Part shown: positions 1 through 11,728 of the stretch, one piece after another | Position numbering within the stretch: position 1 is the first letter of the stretch | How the letters are laid out: each line of letters starts with the position of its first letter | NCBI RefSeq assembly: GCF_000150275.1 | Contig: NW_002060950.1 | Coordinates: 378,679 to 442,678 of the forward strand | Reading direction: 5' to 3' | DNA from: Trichoplax adhaerens | Lineage: Eukaryota > Placozoa > Uniplacotomia > Trichoplacea > Trichoplacidae | Length of the DNA stretch: 64,000 bases | Program-made: the position numbers and the translations under genes | Notes under the pieces: model-generated | The model's input: the letters and a program-made list of their open reading frames with translations, nothing else | Databases searched by the model: none | What the model was told of the DNA's origin: nothing

Positions 1-742
1 TATGGTTCAACAGCAGCCTGTTCTATTTACTGACATTATCTCACGTAAGATATCATTACACAATCGCCGTTATATATCTATCAATATATAAATAATAATG
101 TAATGACAATATATAGTTTTGCCCATATTTTATGAAATCTTTCACTCCTACACTATGTTATCTAAAAACGATATTATACGAACACCATAGTTTTGCATGC
201 GTATGATTAAGAGCCAATACTATATAACGAAAATCTAAGTCTACTAAAAAGATAATACCTTACTTAGAATAAACACAGGAGGGTCTATAAACGCAATAAA
301 TTATTTGTTTACTTGGTAGATATAACTACAACACTACTGTAAATTTTAAGAAAATCCATGAGATCAACAAATTTCATCGTAGCAATAGTTCATACATTTT
401 ATTTATACTATTCAATTCCGACTTTCGCTGCTACAATATAATTGCGTGTTCTCCGTATTGATCACCAGTCTATTCTTTATTTGCTGTTTAATGCTATCAT
501 GCTGCATTGTGGTACTTATTGTAAATGCAAGTTTTATAGGACATTGCTATTCATATGGCGTTCCTTCGCATTGTTAATCAAAGCACTGATGCTATAGTAC
601 TTTAGTTTTTTGATCCAGCTGCAGCGAAAGACAACACAAGTTGAAAACAATTAATAAATAAAATTGACAAACTCAATCCCTGGTCAAATCATTGAATATT
701 AACGCGAATGTATTGTTGAATAATAATACGGTTACTCTGTAG
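1..742. other. No recognisable exon; probable intron or upstream DNA of the guanylate-kinase-like gene
   Basis: No open frame with a recognisable protein is seen on either strand. The exon that follows at 743 opens with a 3' splice site (tctgtag) and begins in mid-codon, so coding sequence should lie 5' of it. A guanylate kinase needs a P-loop (GxxGxGKS/T), and I could not find one here, so the upstream exons probably lie outside the window. Confidence 0.4.
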
Positions 743-1505
743 ATACAACTAGGCCACCAAACCCCGACGAAATTGATGGATTGGATTACTTCTTCGTCAA
801 ACGTGAAGATATGAGTATCGATGCACGAAATGGAGAATTTATCGAAATACATTTCTTAGGAGATGGCAACGATATGATTGGTATTTCTTATACTGCTTTT
901 GAATATGCTACCAAGACTGGAGCCGAGAATATACTTGTATCTACTGATGTTGAAGGTATGTTCAAGTATATTACTACATGTATAATTCAATATTGGCATC
1001 TATTGAAATTCTATTCTTTAGAACTGTTATATTAACCTAGAAGGGACATTTTACAATAAATTTAGGAAATGAGCTGGTAAATCATTTTTCATTTTTTAAA
1101 TGTATTTATTTTACTTATCCGCTACGTAAGGTATGAAAGGCTTGCATAGCGCTGGATTTGAGGCTTACTACATCCATATTACGGTTAGAATTGATCTTTA
1201 TCACCATTATAACTCTTTGTCTGCTATTTCAATTGTATTATTTTTTAGTTTTATTGTCCATATTTGCAGATGTTTACCTTCTTGCTATTGATTTCTTAAT
1301 TTCGTTGCTACATAAGCGACTGTTATATTGAAGTGAATTTCAATTGTCTACCAAGTTATCAATTAAATTGACGACAATTATTGCATTTGACTATTAAAAA
1401 CTTAGGACGGGAGCGATTACGACGATATACCTGATAGTTATTATGCCAAAAGACTTGCAATTGAACCAAACTTATACAACGAAGTTTTACAACTTGCGAT
1501 GGAAG
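743..1505 (+). CDS. Guanylate-kinase-like domain, 5'-partial; probably joined to the ELMO exons downstream
   Basis: Three exons, 743-955, 1131-1183 and 1406-1505, join in frame across GT-AG introns. Exon 1 reads TTRPPNPDEIDGLDYFFVKR, the typical GMP-binding segment of guanylate kinases (TTR.P..GE.DG.DY.FV). It continues through a GEF segment and ends near STDVEG, the position of the family's LDIDxQG. The next exons give MKGLHSAGFEAYYIHI and a helix-rich YYAKRLAIEPNLYNEV. In human MAGUK and LRGUK proteins this fold is often catalytically dead. Here the P-loop is not visible, so activity cannot be judged. If the intron at 1506 were not spliced, the frame would stop at 1511-1513 (TGA). The 134-bp gap to the next exon and the matching phase argue for continuation into the ELMO gene. 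Confidence 0.72.
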
Positions 1506-1639
1506 GTAGATGAAATGATAAAGTTGATAACTTTCGAGACAATATCTGTTTCTATCCTAAATATTGATGATATAAAATTTTTAATCGAATGTATTAGTTT
1601 TCTTTTCATACTGTGTAACTTGCATAATTACTACCCTAG

Positions 1640-4600
1640 TTTCGGAATCAGAAAATGCAAACGGTGAACTTCCGTTAGCCCAAGCAATCTCGGAATGGGA
1701 TGCCGTAACAGAGGCTCAATCCGGTAACAATGGTGAAGGTGCGTTAAAGTTAGATATACAATTTCGTAATGTTACCTTTACTTTTGATGTATTTACATTG
1801 TTCGACTTGTTATCGATCACGATTTCGCTTCGTAAAATTAGTTAATTACACTACTTTATACGATTTATATTAGAACTAGCAAGAACTCAAAATCAAGCTC
1901 TATTAATGTCGTTCGAAGACGCTCTCAATTTTGCTAAACAACAGAATCTAGAAATATATGCAGTGAGTACTTAGAATTTATATTTATTGATTTTAATAAC
2001 TTGTTATATAATTTGATTGTAATAATTAGTTAAGTAAGGAGTAATTTTACTTTTAACTATAACTAATAAAATATCAAAGTAAAATAAATTTAGGCGTATC
2101 GCTTACATTAAATTGACTTTTCAATATATTGTATTATTGAGAATGAGTATACTAAATACTTAATAAAAGATTCAGTTACTGCTGCTTTTAATACACTGAC
2201 TTCAACTTTTATTGATACTTAATAGAAGAATATAAAGTCAACTATACCTCGAGGAGGATTTGCGTCGATTTTAAGAAGCGTGGTAGGGCCACCAAAATTA
2301 TCCAAGCATTTACATGAAGAAAGAGACTTCGTATTTATTTTGGCTCAATGTAAGGAGGCTAACGACTATGAGAAACAAATTGGAATTCATTGACTACTGC
2401 CTATGATATTGCTGAATGATCATTTAACCTAATTTATCAATACTGTAAGGGCCATTTGACAATGAAATGCCAGAACATTTCTGGATCTTACAAACGATTT
2501 ATAAGAAGTTGACTAGTAAGCATTAAGCCTTTTATAAAATAAAATAACTACGTTATGGGTCAATTCGACTGCATCCACCTTTTCTCAAGATGCTATTGCT
2601 AATTTTCAAATGTAAAATTGTCATAGATGTTAGCCATAACTGTCAAAGATACGGTAATCATTGGCAGGATATAGGGTTTCAAGGTAAGATTTTGAACAAA
2701 CTAAGTTGTACGTAACGTACAGTAACTACACTGTCAATAAATTGAATATTAGCACAATCAGCGATATTAACTGATACCTTTAAGTCTATTTCAACGCTTA
2801 AGAATTAACTATTACAGCACATGTTCTATACAATACTTTTAAAAGCAACCTAAATTTCCTTTGTAGGTAGCGACCCATCCACCGATCTAAGAGGTTGCGG
2901 ATTCTTAGGATTATTAACTACTCTCTACTTTGTTACCAATCCTGAACTTGGCCGATTGACAAAAGATATTTACCGCCTTTCGCAACATGAAACCCAGGTA
3001 TCATCGGCAATAATAAGCTATTAATACTCGATTTTATCTTTCATATTTTTATGTAATAAATTATTCCTACTGATTAAAATGTTCAAATTGAATACTTTCA
3101 TTGTAGAATTTTCCCTTTTGTGCTATGTCTATAAACATGTCCAGAGTAGCGATGCATGCACTAAGAGAAGAAATGTTAACAAGGTATCGATTTTGTAGTA
3201 CATAAAATTATTTGAAATCGTGCCGTATCGATATGCATTATTATGTACTACTTGGCTAAAAAGGTGTTGATTACTTACTGTAGAGTGAATTAAAGCTACT
3301 TCACGATTTTAATATTATCTTCAGATTTTCAACAATTTTAATGACATTATTAATAATCCATTATATTATGAGTACTTTTAATGCACAATGCTAATTCGAG
3401 GCTTTGAATTATAGAGAATGCAACAGAAACGGAAATGTTATTAATGTGTTCTGTGAATTTTATGCTGCTGTCTTCTATTATATGTATCAGTTATGGTTGG
3501 TATCCAAATTGTTGATCTTTTTACTAGCTCTTACACTTTGATATGCACAATCACTTGAGTTAAAATAAATCTATTTTAACTTTTAATTCACAGGAAAAAG
3601 CAGAAAAAGACTATAGCTGATGCAGGTTTCCTAATTAATGGTAAATATTGTTTATAATTGCAATTCATTAAGATATTAGTTACGTCTCGATAGAGGAAAA
3701 TAACTTTAAACCTAGATAACTGAAAATACGAATTAATCTTATTAAGATTGAGTTATTCTTAATCCCCTATAGCCGTGATTTATTCCTTGATATTTCTTTT
3801 ATTTTGATAAAATTTAAGAACATATTATCCATAAATTTATTCTTAATTATTTATAGATGTATCAACTTCTGCAAAGAAAAATCCAGCTAAAATATTAAAA
3901 AAATTTCGAACAGCCGTTAAATTATTAAGCGATGATCATAGGCAATTACCAGAAGTACCAGGCAGGCTAAACACAATGCCTGACGTTTATGGGATCCAAT
4001 ATCAGACAGGTAGCTTCCAAGAGAGGGAAGTTGTTGCTCGTGATACTACTAGCATATCCGCTTCATCGGAAGATAACGAAGTCCGAGATGATGAACAACA
4101 AGAAGATGATGCTGCGCATGAAAACCAAGTTAGTTCGGAAGTAGTTCAAATCGAACACCAAGGAAGAAAGTCGACGGTTGATGATTTTAGAGTGAAGGGT
4201 ACCGACATTACTAGCAACACTCAACATTACGTTAAAAGTGAAGTAGTCAGTGATCCCTCATCTCTATCAAAGACTCACTCTGTGGTCTCTAACATATCCG
4301 ATAGCTCATCTTCTGATTCACAAGATGATCATTATAAGCCTGAAGTTAATAATCTAAAAAATTATGATGGATCAGATAACATTCATAGGGTGTCATCCGG
4401 GCGTGAAGCATTGGATGTTACAGAGACTGCAAGTAATCCACGATCTGTGCATATCAAAGATCAATCATTGTCAGATATTGGGGTAGTTATTAGAGAAGAT
4501 GATCCTGGCAAGGTTGATAGTCAAGATTCACTGAAATTTTCTCACGCTTCCAAAACTCTAATCAATGGTAGTGATAAAGTAAATGATAAAAGCATGGAAG

Positions 4601-5232
4601 ACAAGAGAAAGACTAGCAACCCAGGATATAATAATACCGATAGAAATTTTATGAACGCGATTTCATATCGTAATGGTAGTTCAAAGATTCAATACGAAAA
4701 TGAGCGTGCTGTTGATACCAATAATGTTGAAGATTATACTGGTAAAGGTTCGCAATATTCTGCTAATGGCGCAATAAATTCAAGATATACTGAGACAGTA
4801 CCTTCAACAGACAACCATGCAGTAACAGTTCATAAGAAATCAGAAATGAAAACTCCCATGAATGGTGCTGACATAAAATATAGTGAATCTAGTAAATCCG
4901 AGATGTCGCGGAGTAATAATTCTTCCATAAGTGATATGACAAAGTACGCAATCGCACCAGAATTTAACGGTTCAAGAGAAAATAGTTTTGATATTGATCC
5001 TAATGTCGAAATCACCTTACAAGTAGATAGTAATATTGACTCTTATTCATCGTCAGATTCTAATAATTGGGATAAAAGCTCAACTCATTTACTCCGAGGA
5101 AGTAGCACAGATTACAACACAGTTGCAGAATCTACTTCTATTAAAGCTAATCAATCAATTATCGAAAAACGAGTATACGATAATGAGGAAGACATCGATG
5201 ATATTGAATACCTGGACGACGATTGCGTCTAG
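1640..5232 (+). CDS. ELMOD3: ELMO-domain protein, ELMOD3-like, with a long disordered C-terminal tail
   Basis: Exons: 1640-1738, 1874-1962, 2226-2349, 2450-2515, 2627-2683, 2867-2997, 3107-3183, 3415-3495, 3594-3640 and 3857-5232. All phases agree. The order matches vertebrate ELMOD3: an SEWDAV segment, SFEDALNF, IPRGGF then GPPKLSKHLHEERDFVF, LQTIYKKLT, the ELMO core WQDIGFQGSDPSTDLRG, NFPFCAMSIN, ALREEMLTRECNR, and WKKQKKTIADAGFLI. ELMOD proteins are GTPase-activating proteins for Arl/Arf-family G proteins, and the arginine in TDLRG is the expected catalytic residue. The last exon adds about 420 residues rich in Ser, Asn and Asp, with no recognised domain and an acidic end (EDIDDIEYLDDD); vertebrate ELMOD3 has no such tail. 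Exon 1640 starts in mid-codon and has no in-frame Met, so the start lies upstream, probably in the guanylate-kinase-like exons. A possible poly(A) signal (AATAAA) lies near 5873. Confidence 0.88.
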
Positions 5233-6796
5233 AAATACTGTTGCTCGAAGCATACTATGGACAGAACGGAATTTTTGTATTAATCATTTATCAACGCTTA
5301 AAATTTGCTTTTAAAATACCGCTTATTTTGTATTATATCGAATTTTTTTGTCAATTTTATTCTGGATATGCAAAGTTTTTACGTGTGTATATGAAGAGAA
5401 GGATCGAGTGTCCGAATATTTGTGGATTATCTCATCTTCATACAATATACTTACTATATACATTTTGAATTATTTAATCTCTAATACTGATTATTGTTTT
5501 TAATATAAACTAATACAACAAGAGAAAATTAAAGGTTAAAAGTAGCCTTAAATATGTCACTATAAAATATCTCAATATCATATTAATAAGAAAACCTTAC
5601 ACCAACCAATTTCAATTTAGTGCTCATAAAATTTTCTGCCTTAACCAGCAATTTTGATGTCAATAACGTTTAAACTGTTGTCTTGGTAGCTTATACGTTA
5701 TCCCTATATAGACGTATGGGGACGTAGTTAGTTTATAAATTATCTATTTAAATTGTTGCGTGTGAAGGCCACATCTTTTAATTATTCCATCCATTAGTTT
5801 GTCATAGCCATTCAACTAAGGCTTAATATTGTATATTTTGTTCGTCAAGATTGAATAACAACGGCTATTGCAATAAAATCTTAGAAGTTATTATTAAGTA
5901 ATAGGCCAGCAGAAAAATTTTAACTTTCAATTTGAACAACTATGTTGCCCAATGTGACAATAATTGTAATTGTACATAAATATATCAAGTATACATATGT
6001 AACATATACATTCATTCAACATTTATGTTTGTATCAAAAGTTTGTTTAAGTAACGTATGCAATACTATTAAACGATTAAGATTTTTTAATCAGTTTATAG
6101 CTCATGTATTGCCCACCTATACGATAAAAAATCATTATCTGTTTGGGTAGTCAGTTACAATGCTAATATGTTTGAAGAAGTTACGAATACAGCTATGCAA
6201 TTTATGATCTTGCGCATATGGCTTTATTAATTTATAATGTGATCATTGACAATCCGGTTACTTGACGTAGCCGATCACCCTTAGCTCTAGTAGTCCATCC
6301 AAAAGTACCTGCATACGCGTAGCTAGCAATGAGTTTATGTTGCCATTAAGCCATCAGATAATATCTAATTAGCTGCCACTAAATAGTAACAATAATTAAA
6401 CAAGAGATGCAGTACTGTACTGAATACTTGTAACTCCAGGGACTAATCCAAGTAAAAGTAGAATATGACTTACTACCGTAGTCTCCACTACTGTAGACTA
6501 GCTCAATAACGAGCTAAAGTCGGGTTTTTTAATTTAATTTATTTAGTCTATTGTATCGCTATTGAACCCTTTGAGTGACTGATATGTTGAATAAAATTGG
6601 CGACTCGGAGCACTGTTTGAGCAGTATCATTTTTACTTTGAACTACTAACGCCATCGATCAAAGCCAACAAGCACCATCATGTATGTATTGGATAGTTCA
6701 GTCTTTCAGGCTCGCAACACGGTCTAAACCGTATCGTCGCTACTGCCTGTCTGGCCTCTATCAAGGACTGGATGAGAAAATTCTTACTATACTCAG

Positions 6797-7372
6797 TGTA
6801 CTGTCTACTGGGAGTGTACACGTACGTAAAGTAGGAGGTAGAGTCGCCACTTAGAGGTCAGTACTGTACACTGTACAGCGTGTCGAATTTCGACTTTCCT
6901 CTTTCTACACGTGTAAAATTTCTTAAAATTTTATACATGGAGAAAGAGGAAGGTCTAAATGCTACTGATTTATCAAAAACTCAATAGAATCCATCAATTT
7001 TGGGCACTTTTATTTCATTTTGAAAAATCTGAATACTGTAGAATTTCTGTTCGCTGTACAGTACAGTACAGAGGTGAGAAGAAGAGCTTGACACTGTACA
7101 GTACTGTACTAGTGTACTGTACAGTATGTACTGTACCTCTACCGCTTCCAGTAAGCGGAGAGTACAGTACTGCACACGCGTAGTCCTTGTACAGTACTGT
7201 ACGGTACAGAGGTTAGAAGAAGAGCTTGACACTGTGCAGTACTGTACTTCTACCACTTCCAGTAAGCGGAAAGTACTGCACATGCGTAGTCTTTGTACAG
7301 TACAGTACAGAGGTGAGAAGGAGAGCTTGACACTGTACACTGTACTGTACTGTACTGTACCTGTAACTTACT
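6797..7372. repeat. GTAC-palindrome cluster 1
   Basis: Dense runs of TACTGTAC, GTACAGTAC and ACTGTACAG, which are self-complementary at several scales. A smaller outlier lies at about 7707-7725. It lies between two genes, 5' of the CLINT1 exons. The same motif forms clusters upstream of the POLR2B and vinculin start codons. Because the motif is palindromic, every reading frame on both strands gives Cys/Tyr/Val/Gln-rich strings, so apparent proteins here are artefacts. Confidence 0.85.
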
Positions 7373-7400
7373 GTCTGTAAGCCTGGAGCACTGCACATGC
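7068..7400 (+). repeat. Three-copy tandem repeat inside GTAC cluster 1
   Basis: Three degenerate copies begin at about 7068, 7205 and 7308, each opening with a GAGGTGAGAAG-type start and AGCTTGACACTGT. Copies 1 and 2 contain CTTCCAGTAAGCGG, and all three pass through a GCACA(T/C)GCGTAGTC-like segment before the next GTAC run. In copy 1 the sequence CCGCTT-ccagt-AAGCGG is a perfect 6-bp-stem hairpin. The copies differ in length (about 137 and 103 bp between starts) because the GTAC runs vary. Confidence 0.8.
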
Positions 7401-8132
7401 GTAGTCCTTGCTGTCGAAACCGCTGCTAGCAGGAGTCTGGACTGTCTGGTGGACAACCATCAAAAAGGCTACGCCTAGAAATTTCAACTGGCCGGTCGAA
7501 TTAGGAAATCCAGTGGGCATCGGATCCTGTGTTGCCTATTTGATATCGACAAAATATCCTCAACATCCTCGCTCATCTTCCAGCTATCATTAAGCATTCG
7601 ATCGTGCACAGAATTCCCGTTCCAAAATGCATCATTTGCAAAAGATCCAGGACAAGCTGTAAGAGTTGTATTGCGCTAGCGACATCACTACCACCTCCGA
7701 TAATATTGTACTGTACACTGTACAGTATAGTAGACAAGTTGATGGAGTAGTAGGCAAAATGGATATGACACCTTGAGTTCCATCTGTTGCCGCCGTACCT
7801 TAATTAAAGTAATCTTCATTCAGGAAAGCTATCCATAATGCCAAAGACGAGATATACTTTATTTTAGTGACTAGAAAGCCTTAGTTAAGACCTTATCGTA
7901 TAAAATTTCTAACAAATAGATCAGAAACAATTTATACTTTTGTCTACGATGTTGTTTGCAACGACGATCGATGTCGAGGAAGTAACGTAGATTTTGTTGC
8001 TGTAGCTTTAGTTATTATCAAGCTTGATATCTGTCTTCTTTGACTCTAAAAGTGCGAGTAGTAGGATGTAGAGGAACAGATACTTGTGCATTATTTTCGT
8101 GAATGAATAACCTTTACTGTGTATCCATTTAG

Positions 8133-11100
8133 CACCGATGTGGTGATGAATTACTCAGAAATTGAAAAAAAGGTTAAAGAAGCAACCAATGATGAGAAAT
8201 GGGGTCCCCATGGTAGCCTTATGTCAGAGTTAGCCAAATGTACTTTCACTTATGAACATTATCCAGAGTTAATGTCTATGTTATGGAGACGAATGTTTAA
8301 TGATAAAAAAATTTGGCGTAGAACATACAAGGTAAGCCTTGATACGATCTAGGAGATCATTGAAAAGACACTTCCTACTCTACTCGATGACCTAATTCAT
8401 TTGTAGTTTATTCGATATCTTCTCATCAACGACTCTACTGTAGTCATGAAAATAATCGTCTTTGACGTATTGTAACTATTATATCAACAGCTAATTTTGA
8501 TATTATTTTTTCTTTACCAACTGCGACTTTGGCAATGTTCTGCTTTACCCATGGATAACTACCAACCTTAGTCTCTCCTTCTACTTGCGTATTTAATAAG
8601 AAATGGGTCAGATCGTGTAGTGAACAACGCTAGGGAGCATTTATACGATTTAAGAAATTTAGAAAACTTTCAGGCTTTCGATGAGTTTGGTAAAGACCAA
8701 GGAATAAATGGTAAATGAATATCTCAATTTTTCTTGTCTTTAAAATAATCTTCCTATCTAGTATACTTCTGTACACAATCTCACCTACTATATGATACTC
8801 CTTTCCTTATTGCGAGTCTCACTAGACTAGCACCTACCTTTGTCAGTTCATAAGCGCTACCTTTCCGTCAAAAAATAAGTATAGTGTGAAAGCTCTTACC
8901 TTACATACTGTATGATATGATCAAGTAGAATCCTGTAATGATTCTCATTTCTCGACAATTCTTGACTAAGCAGTACACCGTAATTGCATGCAGTGTTCAT
9001 AATTGACAAGTTCTGTCAATAAAAACGCATTCAGATCTCGCATACAAGTAGTACTGTGATTATACCGTACTTGCAAATGTTGTACGATACTAATAAATGA
9101 TTATTAGTACAGTAGCAAACAGTTGCGATTACTTCTACCGTAATTTAAGTTTACCTAGTCATAACTCTTTTACTACATGCATGGCATTCCTAATTAGCAT
9201 TTCGTGACCGGATGCCATTATTGTTTTTCAGTTCGACAAAAGGTCAAAGAAATCATCAATTTACTACAGGATAACGAACGACTCCGTCAAGAACGTAAAA
9301 ACGCTAAGAAAACCCGCGACAAGTACATTGGGGTATCATCAAACGATTCGCGTTGGGGTAAATCATTTATTAGCTTGCAATCTTTCAGTACGAAAGATAC
9401 CAAGATTGTAAAACTTTCACATTAACTAATATACTGTATAAATATTATACTGTGCATTGGCATAGTATTCCAACATTGAACAATTTAATTATATGTCTTT
9501 GTTAACTTTTTATTATGAAATCACTTGACATACACAATTTATTTCCAAGTTATTGACATTTCATTCCGTTTCAGTCTGTTCAACTTGTCATCTTAACAAG
9601 TATTAGTAATCAATAACAAATTTCTTATTGATGGAAATCGAATAAGAAAATTATTGTAGTTTATCACGCTATTACTTACAGCAAAGGAGTAAAAACACCA
9701 CAAGAAATGTTGCATTGATTTGATAGTAAAGACATACAGTAAACAGTTACCGGTATATTTACTAAGTATACTCGTTTATCCGTATGCTTACGGTAACATT
9801 GCTCATATAGTATACTTCTAGTAGTAGCGTACTGCAATTGACGTATTATCGATAAGCAGCCATTTTTAAGTGATCGACGGAAATAATGAGAACATATGGC
9901 ACACAAAATATCTACCGTTATATTTTAAAAAATACTCAAATATTATAATACGATATGGCAACATTCTGCTCCATTAGAGTTGGACATTGATCAAATTATT
10001 GAAAGATAACATTTTAGCAGTTCTATTCTGTATCATGTCAAATCTGGTAAAGTATTCTTTCTTTACCTCATAATAGGATCGAAAAGTCGATACGATACTT
10101 CGGATGATTACGATTTTAGAAAACCACGTAGTGGTGGCCGATTTGAATATAAAGACGAATCTGGAGATGAATCTGGGTAAAACATTTATTTTATCTATTA
10201 TGGCTTGATTCAAATTAAGTCATTAAAAATTTAAATTGGCCTTGCTTTTGCTGCTTATACAACGGTTGTGACAATCGAATTCATCATTTCTAATACAGTA
10301 AGGAAACAAAAGATGATAGCTATTCACCGCCAACTTCACAATCTGAGAAACCTGCTCGAGAAAAATCGAAAGCAAAAATATCTCTTGGGGCTGCAGCAAA
10401 TTTCGGAAGAACTGAAACTTCATCTGCGTCACCACCTGCCGCCTCAGCAGCTACGGAAAGTAGTTCTACTGCTGCAGAATCGAGTGCGAACGGTGACTTT
10501 GCAAATTTTTCTGCTATGCGTGCTAAAACCAGCACTGGTGATGAATTTAGTGATTTTCAGTCCAATGTATCATCAAAAACAGAGAACAACCATGGCAGTG
10601 GCGGGGACTTGCTGGGCGATTTTAGTGGTCTATCTGTTTCACAGGTTATTCTTTCTGAATACTTATGTGCAGTGATGCATTATTGATAAACATCATTCTT
10701 AACTACTTTCTGATAATGGTTATTTTTCACGAACGTATATTACTTTAACTTTGCTACCTTACAAATAATTTCTGGTAAATATTGGTCATTTTTTTGGATC
10801 ACAATAGACTTCTCAGTCGTCAATGTATAATTCTGCCCAGATACCTCAAATGCAGCAATCGCAGCAAATGTTTAATGCTCCTCAAACTGCAAGTGCTCAA
10901 CCAATGCAAGCATTCGGAGTGATGCAACAACCGCAGATAAATCAAAATTTATCTCAAGCAGGGCAGCCGTTAATGGGTCAAAGCACTCAACCGATGCAGC
11001 AACCTCCAATGGGCCAGCCATCTCAGCAGATACAACAGCCACTAATGGGACAATCATCTTATGGTATGCAATCGCCTTTAATGGGACAAACATCACAACC

Positions 11101-11728
11101 ATTACAGCAGCCTTTTATGGGCCAGATGTCTTCATCTGTGCAACAGCCTGTAACGGCTACTTCGGTCCAAGGATTCCAGCAGCCAATGATGGGACAGCAG
11201 ACATCTCAATTCATGCAGCAGCCGATGCAACAGCAAACAGGATTTGCCGGACCACAACCGAGGCAACCTGTACAATCAAACTCTTTTCAAAGTATGGCAA
11301 ATAGAAACAAAGGGAAAACTGATTCACAGACAAATCAAAATCAAGTAAGCCACGATAAGTACGCTATTTACTCTTTTTTGTGATTTTATTATAAAGGAAT
11401 TATCCTTTTATTTCAGGATCTATCCAAGACTGGTACAATCTGGTCAAACTCTAGCTTAGATATTAGTCTAGATGGCTTGAAATCGTCCGGTCAAAGTAAG
11501 CCACAACCCTCAGTAAGCATGAATCAAATGCAACAGAGCAATTTTACTGGTTTTCAGGGACCTCAGGGTTCAAATTTTAATCCATCAATGGGCAATATGG
11601 GTATGATACAGCCTAACATGATGAGTGGAGGCATGATGGGACAACAGCAACAAGTCATGGGAGGTAACTCTATGGGTGGACAAGGTTACGGTCAAAGACC
11701 TTATGGATACTACGGACAACAACGATAA
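8133..11728 (+). CDS. CLINT1: Clathrin interactor 1 (epsinR/epsin-4), lacking only exon 1
   Basis: Exons: 8133-8331, 8572-8710, 9232-9357, 10077-10176, 10299-10644, 10808-11344 and 11417-11728 (TAA). Phases agree throughout, giving 585 residues beyond the missing first exon (about 14 residues in human). The first three exons encode the ENTH domain: VVMNYSEIEKKVKEATND, LMSMLWRRMFND, LLLLAYLIRNGSDRVV, EHLYDLRNLENF and RQKVKEIINLLQD. ENTH domains bind phosphoinositides and bend membranes, and CLINT1 works at the trans-Golgi network and endosomes with clathrin and AP-1. Exon 10299-10644 is disordered with GDFANFSAM, DEFSDFQ and LLGDFSGL, which resemble the acidic DF motifs used by epsinR to bind adaptor ear domains. 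The 3' part is Gln/Met-rich, with repeated LMGQ units, and ends with IWSNSSLDISLDGLK, a counterpart of the conserved human segment SVNISLDNL. Exon 8133 starts in mid-codon (two bases needed). Confidence 0.92.
10960..11230 (+). repeat. Imperfect coding repeats giving Gln/Met-rich MGQ units in CLINT1
   Basis: Seven or so units of roughly 14-19 codons share an MGQ core with flanking Q-rich text, for example PLMGQSTQPMQQPPMGQ. At the DNA level they share ATGGG(A/T/C)CA(A/G) cores. This low-complexity part lies in the disordered C-terminal half. Human CLINT1 is also Met/Gln-rich here but without such regular units. Confidence 0.7.

Larger units (their letters stand above)
5233..8132. other. Intergenic region between the ELMOD3-like gene and CLINT1
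   Basis: About 2.9 kb holding the 3' flank of the upstream gene, a dense GTAC-palindrome cluster (about 6797-7372) and ordinary AT-rich DNA. The missing first exon of CLINT1 should lie here, but I found no candidate with the expected start and a phase-2 donor. The open frames in 6959-7600 are translations of the repeats. Confidence 0.5.

Noticed and set aside
1443-1667. 74-codon open frame starting MPKDLQLNQ
   Set aside because: The guanylate-kinase-like exon uses another frame here, reading YYAKRLAIEPNL, which fits splice sites and phase.
6959-7456. Several overlapping open frames on both strands with VQYCTVQ-like proteins
   Set aside because: They are translations of the palindromic GTAC repeats. 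The same residues arise in every frame and strand, and no domain or splice context supports a gene.
7408-7593. 61-codon open frame as a possible CLINT1 first exon
   Set aside because: It has no ENTH helix-0 sequence, and no phase-2 donor leads to 8133.
10268-10675. 135-codon plus-strand open frame and its minus-strand shadows
   Set aside because: The CLINT1 exon 10299-10644 uses a different frame that joins both neighbouring exons in phase and carries DF-type motifs.
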